From NCBI RefSeq assembly GCF_014836645.1, contig NZ_JACSQM010000003.1, positions 62,001-126,000 on the forward strand: a stretch of DNA of 64,000 bases. The letters are read 5' to 3'. The position numbers and the translations under genes were made by a program. Shown here piece by piece: positions 56,512 to 64,000 of this stretch. The notes below the pieces were generated by a model. That model searched no databases and was not told the origin of the DNA. It worked only from the letters and a program-made list of their open reading frames with translations. This DNA comes from Fictibacillus norfolkensis. Lineage in GTDB: Bacteria > Bacillota > Bacilli > Bacillales > Fictibacillaceae. Numbering within the stretch: position 1 is the stretch's first letter; the number at the start of each line of letters is the position of its first letter.

Positions 56512-57066
56512 TTGAGAACGATTCTAAAGTCAATGAACATACTGGACTCATTAAGAGATCCTTCAAAGGAAGATCTCAAGACAGCGCTAATTTCTTTAAA
56601 TATAGAGCTCGGGGATCTCCAAACAGAACTGAAAACCTCAGAAAGTAAACCGTATTATAGAAAGCTTTTATATCAGAATGAAGATGTAGAATTATTGGTT
56701 ATGAATTGGTCTCAAATAGAGTGTGCTCCACACGATCACGGATCTTCTCAAGGCTGGATTAAAGTGCTTAGTGGTTCTTCTGAAAATACTGTGTATGAGA
56801 TTAAAGAAAATGGGCTGCCTTCTGAATTATTTTCAACGATTCATGATAAAGACCAAATTTTTTACGCACCTAAAAAAGGGATTCACAAGATGAAAGCCCA
56901 AAAGAAAAGCGATCTTGTCACACTCCACCTCTATTCACCGCCAATCAGTGGTATGAAAGTATATGATCTTGAAAAATGTTCAGTTTGTGTAGTCTCTGAT
57001 GATTGCGGAGCATGGTGGCCAGATGAGCAGCGTCAAAAGTTAAAAGAGATACAGTTAAATTCTTGA
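56512..57066 (+). CDS. Cysteine dioxygenase-type cupin protein
   Basis: A 184-residue cupin. 'PHDHGSSQGWIKVLSG' (about residues 73-88) carries two metal His and 'GIHKMKAQKKSDLVTLHLYSPPI' (about 123-145) the third region, as in type I cysteine dioxygenases, which oxidise cysteine to cysteine sulfinate with Fe(II). Ser and Cys residues at the C-terminus (CSVCVVSDDC) may allow metal or redox interaction. TTG 56512 is the start, since AAGGAGG lies just upstream. Monocistronic. Confidence 0.82.
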   Translation: MRTILKSMNILDSLRDPSKEDLKTALISLNIELGDLQTELKTSESKPYYRKLLYQNEDVELLVMNWSQIECAPHDHGSSQGWIKVLSGSSENTVYEIKENGLPSELFSTIHDKDQIFYAPKKGIHKMKAQKKSDLVTLHLYSPPISGMKVYDLEKCSVCVVSDDCGAWWPDEQRQKLKEIQLNS

Positions 57067-57079
57067 GTAACAGATACGG

Positions 57080-57116
57080 AGTCCAATTAAAGCCAATGTT
57101 TAATTGGACTTTTTTC
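57080..57116. terminator. Bidirectional terminator
   Basis: AGTCCAATTAAA / TTTAATTGGACT followed by six T; it separates convergent genes. Confidence 0.88.
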
Positions 57117-57118
57117 AT

Positions 57119-57742
57119 TCACTTTCCACTTCTCTTTTCTAAGTCCTTAGCAGTATCACTCAATTCAACTTCTTTTTCATCCTTTAAAGTCCCAAATAAT
57201 ACATCGATAAAGGGAGTTGAAACGCCGTACCAATAGTTCTCGTTTTTATAATGATGCAAGGTATGTGTCTTCTTAATCCATCTGCCAAACCTGGTTTTCG
57301 GCTTCAGCGGCCTATGAGCCACATAATGTTTCCATTCATAGACGAAAAACATTAATAAAAGACCGATAGAAAAAGACAAGGTGTACTGAATTGATTGTGT
57401 GAGGAGAAAAAGGAGAGTAGATAATAGAAAGAGGCTAGGAATGCTATACCAAATTGGCAAGAATAACAACTTTAATTCATTTGGCTTTTTATGATGATCA
57501 TAGTGTAATCTTTTTATTAATTTGAACAACAATGTATTTCTAGGTGCTTTAATATGAAAGAAAAAACGATGCGTGAGATATTCGCTGAACATGTAAATCA
57601 AAATACCTAGTGGAAAGAAAAGTAGAACTGTTGTCGTAAGGTTCATCGTAAACAGAAAACTGATTATTAGGATAAAAATAAACATCATAACTAATATATC
57701 AAAATGCAAGAAAAAATCTCGATATACCCCTTTACTCTTCAT
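57119..57742 (-). CDS. Fatty acid hydroxylase/sterol desaturase-like membrane enzyme
   Basis: A 207-residue protein with four hydrophobic helices and the complete di-iron histidine boxes: HRFFFH (about residues 54-59), HYDHHKK (about 77-83), HYVAH (about 137-141) and HTLHHYKNENYW (about 155-166). It belongs to the fatty acid hydroxylase superfamily and probably hydroxylates or desaturates a membrane lipid. ATG 57742 is chosen, because GGAGGAAAG precedes it. The start lies within the last codons of the FadR-type gene, so both form an operon. Confidence 0.85.
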   Translation of the reverse strand: MKSKGVYRDFFLHFDILVMMFIFILIISFLFTMNLTTTVLLFFPLGILIYMFSEYLTHRFFFHIKAPRNTLLFKLIKRLHYDHHKKPNELKLLFLPIWYSIPSLFLLSTLLFLLTQSIQYTLSFSIGLLLMFFVYEWKHYVAHRPLKPKTRFGRWIKKTHTLHHYKNENYWYGVSTPFIDVLFGTLKDEKEVELSDTAKDLEKRSGK

Positions 57743-58430
57743 TACTCTTTCCTCCATTCATCTTTTTCTTCCAAAGATCTAGACTTTCTTCCATCATGGA
57801 TTGCGTTATTTTTTCAGTTCCTTCAATGTCACCGATTAATATCGATTCCAAAAAAGCTACGTAATATTGTTTAGAAAACGATCGAGAAGAGGAATCATCG
57901 AAGTATTTGAGTGCCATTCTGTAATACACATCTTTAAAGCTATTCAGGATCATGCGATAGATCGGGTTTGGAGATAACTGAGCCATATCTTGCTGCAGAT
58001 GATAATCAAAAATGGCATATGAATCTGATTCATCTTTCAATTCATCCAGAGATGAAAACAAGGATATTAGTTTTACTCGGTTGTGCTTAACGGCATCTTT
58101 TATATATGTTGGGGTTAAAGAGACCCTAAGTTCAAGCATATACACGATAAACTCATCAGGAATTTCGTCTTGCAGCTGAAGTATATTGACGATCGTCATT
58201 AAGTTTCCTTGTTTCCAATAATCATTTACCGTGGCTGGCATTCCCTTATGAAAAACGATCCAGCCATCCCGCTCTAATCGCTGCAAAGCCTCTCTAATTG
58301 TTGGTCTGCCTACATTATAAAGTGATGATAAATCTCTTTCAGATGGAATTGATTCATGAATTCTTATTTTTCCTTGTAGAATGGATTGGATGATTTGTTG
58401 CCCAATCATTTCAGAAGAACGCTTCTTCAT
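57732..58430 (-). CDS. FadR-type GntR regulator
   Basis: A 232-residue regulator. The winged helix-turn-helix is at residues about 8-70 (IPSERDLSSLYNVGRPTIREALQRLERDGWIVFHKG), and the C-terminal all-helical effector domain ('MLELRVSLTPTYIKDAVKHNRVKLI', 'DYHLQQDMAQLSPNPIYRMILNSF') resembles FadR, which binds acyl-CoA. Its lipid-modifying partner supports a fatty-acid signal. ATG 58430. Two operator-like palindromes lie 23-55 bases upstream. Confidence 0.88.
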   Translation of the reverse strand: MKKRSSEMIGQQIIQSILQGKIRIHESIPSERDLSSLYNVGRPTIREALQRLERDGWIVFHKGMPATVNDYWKQGNLMTIVNILQLQDEIPDEFIVYMLELRVSLTPTYIKDAVKHNRVKLISLFSSLDELKDESDSYAIFDYHLQQDMAQLSPNPIYRMILNSFKDVYYRMALKYFDDSSSRSFSKQYYVAFLESILIGDIEGTEKITQSMMEESLDLWKKKMNGGKSNEE

Positions 58431-58452
58431 GGCAAGTTACACCTCATTCTTG

Positions 58453-58485
58453 TGGCTATACCAATTAACGATGCTGGTAATACCA
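58453..58485. promoter_or_regulatory. Paired operator-like palindromes for the FadR-type regulator
   Basis: TGGTAATACCA (58475-58485) is a perfect 11-bp palindrome, and TGGCTATACCA (58453-58463) matches it in 9 of 11. Their centres are 22 bp apart, about two helical turns, right before the regulator gene. Confidence 0.6.
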
Positions 58486-58540
58486 AATATATGAATGTAG
58501 ATGATTTTCATGCCATTAGATTAAATTTATCATGATGCTA

Positions 58541-58573
58541 AAAACCACCTGTCCTTAGATGCAGGTGGTTTTT
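58541..58573 (+). terminator. Orphan terminator in a divergent intergenic region
   Basis: AAAACCACCTG / CAGGTGGTTTTT with a ten-base loop. No plus-strand gene ends here: the left neighbour is transcribed leftward and the germination operon starts at 58661. Confidence 0.7.
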
Positions 58574-58660
58574 GTGTTTTCCCATTTTTCTAAACTGTAT
58601 AAAACAGAAGACAGTTACAAAAGCTGAGAACATCAATTATTTAGAAGGAGGAGAATAGAG

Positions 58661-60163
58661 ATGAGCCAGCAATTTTTCAAAAGAAAACGTCACGACTCAT
58701 CATCATCAACTGAAAATTATGACCATCTTCATGTATCCTCTGATCTAAAGACGAATGTAGCAGAGATTAAGAACATTCTAGGAGAGAGTATCGATGTAAA
58801 AATCGTAGAGTTTTTAGAGATGCCTATTCCTTTTAGTATTTGTTACATCGAAGGATTGATCAACAAACAACAACTAGAATTATCCATTATTGAGCCTATA
58901 AAACGGACACAACTAGCAAATAAAAAGTTACAACCGAAAGAACTTATCCATCAAACAGAAGTTTCTGCAATGATAAGTCCTTGTCCTCATTTCGATTTGA
59001 TCATTACCCCAGTCTTAAAAGGACAGGTCATTATTTTTGTAGACGGGATGACCGAGGCATACTCTATTCCCCTTGAAACTTGGGAGACACGCGGTGTAGA
59101 AGAACCTGAAGCACAAACAATGGTAAGAGGTCCACGTGAAGGATTTATTGAAACGCTTCAGACCAATACAACCTTGCTGAGACGCCGAATCTCAAATCCT
59201 ACTTTACGCTTTAAGGCATTTGAAGTAGGAAAAATAACGAAAACAACGATATTAGTTTCATATCTAGAAAGCCAGGTCGATCAAGAAGTCTTACAAGAAG
59301 TGATAAAAAGGGTATCGAATCTAAACACTGACAAAATATTTGAAAGTGGAATGCTTGAAGAATTAATCGATGAGAACGGATACTCTCCGTTTCCTACTTT
59401 TCAATCTACAGAACGTCCAGATGTAGCAGCTGCCGCGTTATCTGAGGGTAACGTCGTAATCATGTTCGAGGGTACACCGTTCGTCCTTATCACACCAACA
59501 ACATTTATATCGTTTTTCCAAGCGGCAGAAGATTATTACCATCACTTTGATCTCTCAAGTTTCATTCGCGTGATTCGAGTTATTTCTTTCATGATTTCAT
59601 TAGCACTTCCGGCCGCTTATATTGCTGTCACCACCTTTCATCAAGAGTTGATTCCAACTAATCTTCTAGTCAGTTTAGCCGCTCAAAGAGAAGGTGTACC
59701 GTTTCCAGCTTTCGTTGAAGCACTCGTTATGGAAACAATCTTTGAAATCTTGCGTGAAGCTGGTATTCGAATGCCGCGTCCAATTGGTTCTGCTGTTTCG
59801 ATTGTAGGAGCGATTGTAATCGGTGAATCTGCCGTAGCCGCAGGGCTTGTTTCACCAGCAATCGTAATCGTCGTTTCATTAACGGCCATTTCCAGTTTCG
59901 TCTCACCTTATTATGGATTTAGTGGTGCTGCACGTTTGCTTAGATTCGTACTAATGATTTTAGCAGCAACAACAGGCATCTTTGGCATGATTTTTTTCAT
60001 GATCGGTCTGCTGATCCACCTATGTTCACTAACGTCCATGGGAAAACCTTACTTCACGCCGTTAGCCCCTTTTCAATCGGGAAAACAAAAAGACAGTCTG
60101 CTGCGTCTACCTTTATGGTGGACACAAACAAAACTGCATAGAAAATGGGTAAAAAAATCATGA
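58661..60163 (+). CDS. Spore germination protein, GerA-family A subunit
   Basis: A 500-residue germinant-receptor A subunit (GerAA/GerKA type). A large cytoplasmic N-terminus (about 1-240) is followed by about five hydrophobic helices (from about 300), and the family's 'FRLRRRISNPTLRFKAFEVGKITKTT'-like motif (TTLLRRRISNPTLRF, about 168-182) and 'PFPAFVEALVMETIFEILREAG' (about 345-366) are present. In spores it forms a receptor complex at the inner membrane with the B and C proteins. ATG 58661 follows AAGGAGGAG. It heads a four-gene operon. Confidence 0.93.
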   Translation: MSQQFFKRKRHDSSSSTENYDHLHVSSDLKTNVAEIKNILGESIDVKIVEFLEMPIPFSICYIEGLINKQQLELSIIEPIKRTQLANKKLQPKELIHQTEVSAMISPCPHFDLIITPVLKGQVIIFVDGMTEAYSIPLETWETRGVEEPEAQTMVRGPREGFIETLQTNTTLLRRRISNPTLRFKAFEVGKITKTTILVSYLESQVDQEVLQEVIKRVSNLNTDKIFESGMLEELIDENGYSPFPTFQSTERPDVAAAALSEGNVVIMFEGTPFVLITPTTFISFFQAAEDYYHHFDLSSFIRVIRVISFMISLALPAAYIAVTTFHQELIPTNLLVSLAAQREGVPFPAFVEALVMETIFEILREAGIRMPRPIGSAVSIVGAIVIGESAVAAGLVSPAIVIVVSLTAISSFVSPYYGFSGAARLLRFVLMILAATTGIFGMIFFMIGLLIHLCSLTSMGKPYFTPLAPFQSGKQKDSLLRLPLWWTQTKLHRKWVKKS

Positions 60164-61371
60164 GAAGATGGAATATAGTTGCTGTAATCATCTCTTGCGC
60201 ATTAATACTATCTGGTTGTGCTGGTCGAATAGAACTGAACGAACTCATAATCGTCTCCTCTATTGGCGTGGATTACAAGAAAGATAAAACGATTGTTCAC
60301 TTTCAAGTGGTGAATCCAGGAGGCACAGCAGGGGGGCAAGGTGGTGCACCATCAGGAGGATCTGGGGGATCAGTTTACACTTATACAGTATCAGGTGAAA
60401 CTCTTTATGATGCCGTTGAAAAAGGAAGAAATATTTTGCCGAGAAAATTACTTTTTTCACATATTACAAGTGTCATCATTGGTGAAAAATATGCAAGGAC
60501 CAAAGGAATAGCTCCAATATTTGATTTTCTGGAACGAAACCATGAAGTTAGGGATAATCTAATTATGTTTGTCGCAAAGAATTCGACCGCAAAAAATATT
60601 CTTTCCATTTATACACCAATTTTTAAGAACCCTGGTGAATCATTAAAGAATAGAGTGAGATTAGCTGCCACATCTACTGGTATATCAGATGGAATAAAGG
60701 AGAAAGATGTCGTTCGTTGGCGGTATGGTGAGTTTAGGGACCCAGTCATTCAAGGCGTAGAGATTGTTCAGATTAACGATAGTCAAAGTGAAACATCCAA
60801 TTTAGAAAATATAAATGCGAATGATAAGACTTATCGGATCTCAGGACTGGCGGTCTTCAACAAAGAGAAAATGGTGACCTGGTTGAACAATGATCAAACG
60901 AGAGGTTGGTCTATTATCAATCAAAGAGTAAAGGATATCTTTATTTTGAGTCACAAATGTGATAGTCAAAAAGGTAATGTAGGATTTATGGTAAAAAGTG
61001 TAGACTCAAAAACAAAGGTCCTTTATAAGGATGGAAAATTAAAATATGTTGTAAATGTTAAAGGCAAAGCAATCTTACAAGAAGTTACATGTGCAGTCGA
61101 TGTTGGTAATCCAATGGCCCTGCTTGAGATGGAAAAACGAGTGAACGAGGAGTTAGCCAGCCATATAAAAAGCACGGTGAGAAAGGCGCAGAAAGAAAAG
61201 ACGGATGTTTTTGGATTTGGAAAGTTACTTTATAATAAACATCCTGAAGTCTGGAAGAAATACAAAGAAAATTGGAAAGAAGAGTTTTCCGATGTGGAAT
61301 TAGAAACGAATGTGTCCATTAAACTTGAATCTGTAGGAGCGAGGGTGGAAACCATTCATGAGCAAAAATAA
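60160..61371 (+). CDS. Spore germination lipoprotein, Ger(x)C family
   Basis: A 403-residue lipoprotein. A lipobox LILSGCAG ends a signal peptide near residue 20, so the mature Cys is lipid-anchored. The rest is the Ger(x)C domain, with 'IELNELIIVSSIGVDY' right after the Cys and 'LNNDQTRGWSIIN' (about 235-248). It is the C subunit of the germinant receptor. I take ATG 60160, which overlaps the A-subunit stop (ATGA); ATG 60145 is also in frame. Confidence 0.9.
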   Translation: MRRWNIVAVIISCALILSGCAGRIELNELIIVSSIGVDYKKDKTIVHFQVVNPGGTAGGQGGAPSGGSGGSVYTYTVSGETLYDAVEKGRNILPRKLLFSHITSVIIGEKYARTKGIAPIFDFLERNHEVRDNLIMFVAKNSTAKNILSIYTPIFKNPGESLKNRVRLAATSTGISDGIKEKDVVRWRYGEFRDPVIQGVEIVQINDSQSETSNLENINANDKTYRISGLAVFNKEKMVTWLNNDQTRGWSIINQRVKDIFILSHKCDSQKGNVGFMVKSVDSKTKVLYKDGKLKYVVNVKGKAILQEVTCAVDVGNPMALLEMEKRVNEELASHIKSTVRKAQKEKTDVFGFGKLLYNKHPEVWKKYKENWKEEFSDVELETNVSIKLESVGARVETIHEQK

Positions 61372-61516
61372 ATCCTTTCGTGTTACGCTTACGACTTTCT
61401 GGATCTTCTCAATGATGAATTTAGCAACATTCCTCTCAAATAGACAATGGCTTCCTTTTTCTGAATGGATTGATGCTATTTATGCACCACTATATAAACT
61501 GATGTTTGGAGGATAA
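61358..61516 (+). CDS. Small membrane protein inside the germination operon
   Basis: A 52-residue protein: MSKNKSFRVTLTTFWIFSMM continuing with 'NLATFLSNRQWLPFSEWIDAIYAPLYKL'. One hydrophobic segment (about residues 8-24) and an amphipathic tail are visible. It starts 14 bases inside the C-subunit gene and ends two bases before the B-subunit start, with that gene's GGAGG site inside its last codons. Ger operons of some Bacillus carry a small D subunit (2TM); this is a likely equivalent. Confidence 0.65.
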   Translation: MSKNKSFRVTLTTFWIFSMMNLATFLSNRQWLPFSEWIDAIYAPLYKLMFGG

Positions 61517-61518
61517 AC

Positions 61519-62634
61519 ATGAACCATACTATAAATCGATGGCAGCTTGTTTTAATCGTAGTCAGTTTTATTATGGGAAGTTCTTTATTAATGGCACCAA
61601 ACTTAACCGCCTTCTTCTCCGCTCAAGATGCTTGGATATCCATGCTTATTGCGGTATTGATTGGATTGATCTTGAATGTAACTTGGATATTAATCTTGAA
61701 GCGGTACCAGTTTCGCTCAATCTTTCGAATAACCGAAGTCGCTGGGGGTAAAGTCCTTGGAACGATATTAAATATCATAATCATCTTTTATGCTCTTCAT
61801 TTAGCTGCCTATGTCGTTCGGAATCTTAGTAACTTTATGATTTCAAACGTCATTCCAGAGTCAAGTCCATGGACCTTTCAAATCATGATCATCTTACTTG
61901 CCGTGTATTCTTGCTTTTATGGATTAAACAACATTGGGCGTGTAAATGAGTTTTTAACGCCTTTTATGATTCTCTTTTTTATTTGTTCGTTAGCCCTTAC
62001 TACGAATCAGTTCAGATTTTCACACCTTCAGCCTTTTTTTGAACAAGGGATGTTAAAAATTTCGCAAGGTGCATACACGACGACAGGATTTCCTTTTATC
62101 GAGATCATTCTCTTAGGAAGTGTTCTCACATATGTGAAAAACAAAGATAAACTCTCAAAAAATTATCTAGCAGGAATCTTGTTTGGTGGGATGGCTCTTA
62201 TCTTAACCGTATTTATAGCTGTAGGAGTAGAAGGAGCTTATATGGTAAGAAGACAAAGCTATCCTACTTATGAATTGATGAGAGATATATCAATCATTAA
62301 TATTTTTGAAAGGGTAGAGGTTATAATAGGTGTTGTATGGATATTTGGAATACTTGTTAAGATTGTTGTATGTCTTTTTACAGCGTTGAAAGGATTACAG
62401 CATCTATCTAAGTTTTCTAACTATCATCCCTTTTTACTCCCTGCTGGATTATTAATCTGGGCGTTGAGTAACCATATCCATACGAATGCAATGGAATTCA
62501 CAGATTTTGTAGGGCGAAATTGGACGCTATGGTGGTTTACCTTATATCTGATTTTACTTGTTGTTTTAGGTATAGGTATTTTGCGAAAGAAGGATAAGAA
62601 TATGGATCAGCATGCAGATGATTCCACTCAATAG
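61519..62634 (+). CDS. Spore germination permease-like B subunit
   Basis: A 371-residue, ten-helix protein of the GerAB/endospore germination permease family, with the amino-acid-transporter-like opening 'RWQLVLIVVSFIMGSSLLMAP' (about residues 7-27). It probably binds the germinant. ATG 61519 follows GGAGGATAA. It is the last gene of the operon and overlaps the convergent cyclase gene by seven bases. Confidence 0.92.
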   Translation: MNHTINRWQLVLIVVSFIMGSSLLMAPNLTAFFSAQDAWISMLIAVLIGLILNVTWILILKRYQFRSIFRITEVAGGKVLGTILNIIIIFYALHLAAYVVRNLSNFMISNVIPESSPWTFQIMIILLAVYSCFYGLNNIGRVNEFLTPFMILFFICSLALTTNQFRFSHLQPFFEQGMLKISQGAYTTTGFPFIEIILLGSVLTYVKNKDKLSKNYLAGILFGGMALILTVFIAVGVEGAYMVRRQSYPTYELMRDISIINIFERVEVIIGVVWIFGILVKIVVCLFTALKGLQHLSKFSNYHPFLLPAGLLIWALSNHIHTNAMEFTDFVGRNWTLWWFTLYLILLVVLGIGILRKKDKNMDQHADDSTQ

Positions 62635-64000
62635 TACTTTCTATAATAGTGACAGAGAGCAAGTAACGGCCAAATTTTATCATAACTATGGTAATGGATA
62701 TAAAAAGCGCCAGGTAAGCCGGCTCCTGTTGGGTAGCTGGCTTCTTCTTGTTTAGATAGCAACCAATTAACAGCTTTTTTCATACTGAGATTAGGCTGAT
62801 CCGAGATAGCCGTTAATGTGTTAAGCGCCCAAGCTGTTTGAGAGTGTGTACTTTTGTTTAAGCTAACATACTTTCTCTTAGTATCACTCTCACAAGATTC
62901 GCCCCAACCTCCATCTTCATTTTGAATCGATAGCAACCAGTTTTTCGCTTTTTGAATTACTTTATCATTCTTGTGAACACCACATGCGATTAAACCTGTA
63001 ACGGCAGCCCACGTCCCATAAATATAACAAACACCCCATCGCCCATACCATGAACCGTCTATTTCTTGATTGGATCGTAGCCAGTTCACACCTTTTGTTA
63101 TTAAGAGATGATCTTGATTCAAGCCATGGTAATTTCCTAAGAACTCTAAAGTCCTGCCTGTTATATCTGGAGTGGAAGGATCGATTAGAGCGTCTTTTGC
63201 GTGCTTGATGGGGAGGCTTCCAATCAGATAACGATTTGTATTCTTTTCAAAGGCTGCCCATCCTCCATCATCGTTCTGCATAGACAGAAGCCAAGCAAGC
63301 CCTTTTTCATAGCTTGAATAATAAGAAGAATGGGTATGACAGTATTGTGCGATGGTACGGAGTGACACTTGAGTATCGTCTAGATCTGGGTGCTGCGTAT
63401 TACCTAAAGAAAACCCCCAGCCTCCTGGGATTGCATCTGGATTATGAACAGACCAATCACCATGTTTTTTCTGCTGTTGTGAGAGAAGAAATCTTGCACC
63501 TTTTAATAACTGAGCGTTTGATTGTGAAACACCTGCTTCAAGCAATGTATAAAGAATGAGGGAAGTATCCCATGTAGTAGATGGTGAATTCTGCAGATGC
63601 AGCGTATCATCTACCTCACAAAACATCTTCATCAATCCGTTCAGAGCGTTTTGAATAACCGGTGATGATCGATCAAATCCTTCTGAAAGAAGACCATACA
63701 CCATGAAAATCGTGGTTAAGGCATAACTAAGAAGTGTTCCATCTGGTTCGATATGATTTTGTATATAAGACATAATGTTGTCTTTCTTCGTTTTCATGTA
63801 GGATTCTCTAATGTTCAACAAGGAGAAAAGATTTATCCAATCTTCTATGTTAGAACCTTGATCTGGTTTACCTAATAGTACTGAAAGATTAGGTGTGTAG
63901 CTTGAAGTTAGTTTCTTTTTACCTTCAATCATCAACAGAACAGGAGCAAAGTGAGCTCTAGCATAGCTGCTGATATCAAAACGGTTAATGGGAGAAGTAA
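62628..64000 (-). CDS. sqhC: Squalene-hopene/terpene cyclase-like protein, 5' end outside window
   Basis: The frame runs off the right edge (TSPINRFDISSYARAHFAPV...), so the N-terminus is missing. The visible 457 residues carry the catalytic DLDDTQ motif (protonating Asp, base 63385 region) and several QW repeats (QNDDGGWAAF, QEIDGSW, QNEDGGWGE). These are marks of class II triterpene cyclases such as SqhC, which cyclise squalene or C35 sesquarterpenes; in Bacillus the product stabilises membranes and spores. It ends convergent with the germination operon, with a seven-base overlap and no visible terminator between them. Confidence 0.9.
   Translation of the reverse strand, partial: TSPINRFDISSYARAHFAPVLLMIEGKKKLTSSYTPNLSVLLGKPDQGSNIEDWINLFSLLNIRESYMKTKKDNIMSYIQNHIEPDGTLLSYALTTIFMVYGLLSEGFDRSSPVIQNALNGLMKMFCEVDDTLHLQNSPSTTWDTSLILYTLLEAGVSQSNAQLLKGARFLLSQQQKKHGDWSVHNPDAIPGGWGFSLGNTQHPDLDDTQVSLRTIAQYCHTHSSYYSSYEKGLAWLLSMQNDDGGWAAFEKNTNRYLIGSLPIKHAKDALIDPSTPDITGRTLEFLGNYHGLNQDHLLITKGVNWLRSNQEIDGSWYGRWGVCYIYGTWAAVTGLIACGVHKNDKVIQKAKNWLLSIQNEDGGWGESCESDTKRKYVSLNKSTHSQTAWALNTLTAISDQPNLSMKKAVNWLLSKQEEASYPTGAGLPGAFYIHYHSYDKIWPLLALCHYYRKYY

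Noticed and set aside
1..64000. tRNA, rRNA, CRISPR array, insertion sequence or prophage
   Set aside because: I looked for cloverleaf ends, regularly spaced repeats of about 30 bp, transposases and phage structural genes, and found none. The 21-bp arrays have no spacers and no cas genes, so they are not CRISPR.

Overview
This 64-kb window looks like chromosome from an endospore-forming, low-GC Bacillota of the family Bacillaceae. The Bacillus subtilis-like landmarks are a SigM-YhdL-YhdK operon, the mrfA-mrfB-ypsA-gpsB-rnpB-ypsC-ypwA gene order, class B RNase P RNA, parE-parC, a GerA-type germinant receptor operon and a squalene-hopene cyclase-like gene. A Fictibacillus-like genus is a guess from the overall feel of the proteins, not something the sequence proves. 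I see no tRNA, rRNA, CRISPR, transposase or prophage module.

Layout. 0-4.7 kb: an MFS transporter cut by the left edge, a broken methionine aminopeptidase, ctaB, and a decayed ArsR-regulator/YdcZ-transporter locus. 5-8.3 kb: a type VII secretion LXG toxin cassette (two small WXG-like partners, the LXG protein with a membrane-active-looking C-terminus, a multi-spanning immunity candidate and a DUF4176-like protein). 8.4-21.6 kb: mostly single accessory genes (MarR operon, GNAT-pentapeptide fusion, hydrolase, P-loop kinase-like protein, SRPBCC protein), plus an ABC transporter/GntR operon whose first ATPase has lost its Walker B region, an ECF sigma factor with an NTF2-like tail, a phosphotransferase and an oxidoreductase. 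21.6-23.5 kb: sigM operon with an autoregulatory-type promoter. 23.5-35.5 kb: an SgrR-like regulator divergent from an MFS gene, FMN and FAD oxidoreductases, a FUSC transporter and two DHFR-fold genes.

35.5-37.5 kb: a T-box leader, probably reading a leucine codon, in front of a HIT-family hydrolase and a PP2C-like phosphatase; this is an unusual T-box target. 37.8-47.4 kb: the conserved DNA-repair, cell-division and RNA-processing block. 47.6-52 kb: topoisomerase IV. 52-57 kb: single metabolic and hypothetical genes, after a GC-rich interspersed repeat. 57-58.5 kb: a FadR-type regulator with a fatty-acid-hydroxylase-like membrane enzyme and paired operators. 58.6-62.6 kb: a germinant receptor operon in the order A, C, small gene, B. 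62.6-64 kb: the cyclase, cut by the right edge.

Two themes run across the window. First, many accessory genes are broken by single-base stops or frameshifts (map, ArsR-like, two YdcZ-like genes, a Nudix remnant, a zinc-ribbon remnant, a small membrane gene, an ABC ATPase deletion); true decay and sequence error should be separated by reads. Second, three intergenic sites carry direct repeats with an exact 21-bp period. Two of them share the same head sequence and lie between a stop codon and a terminator, which suggests a recurrent 3'-UTR element.
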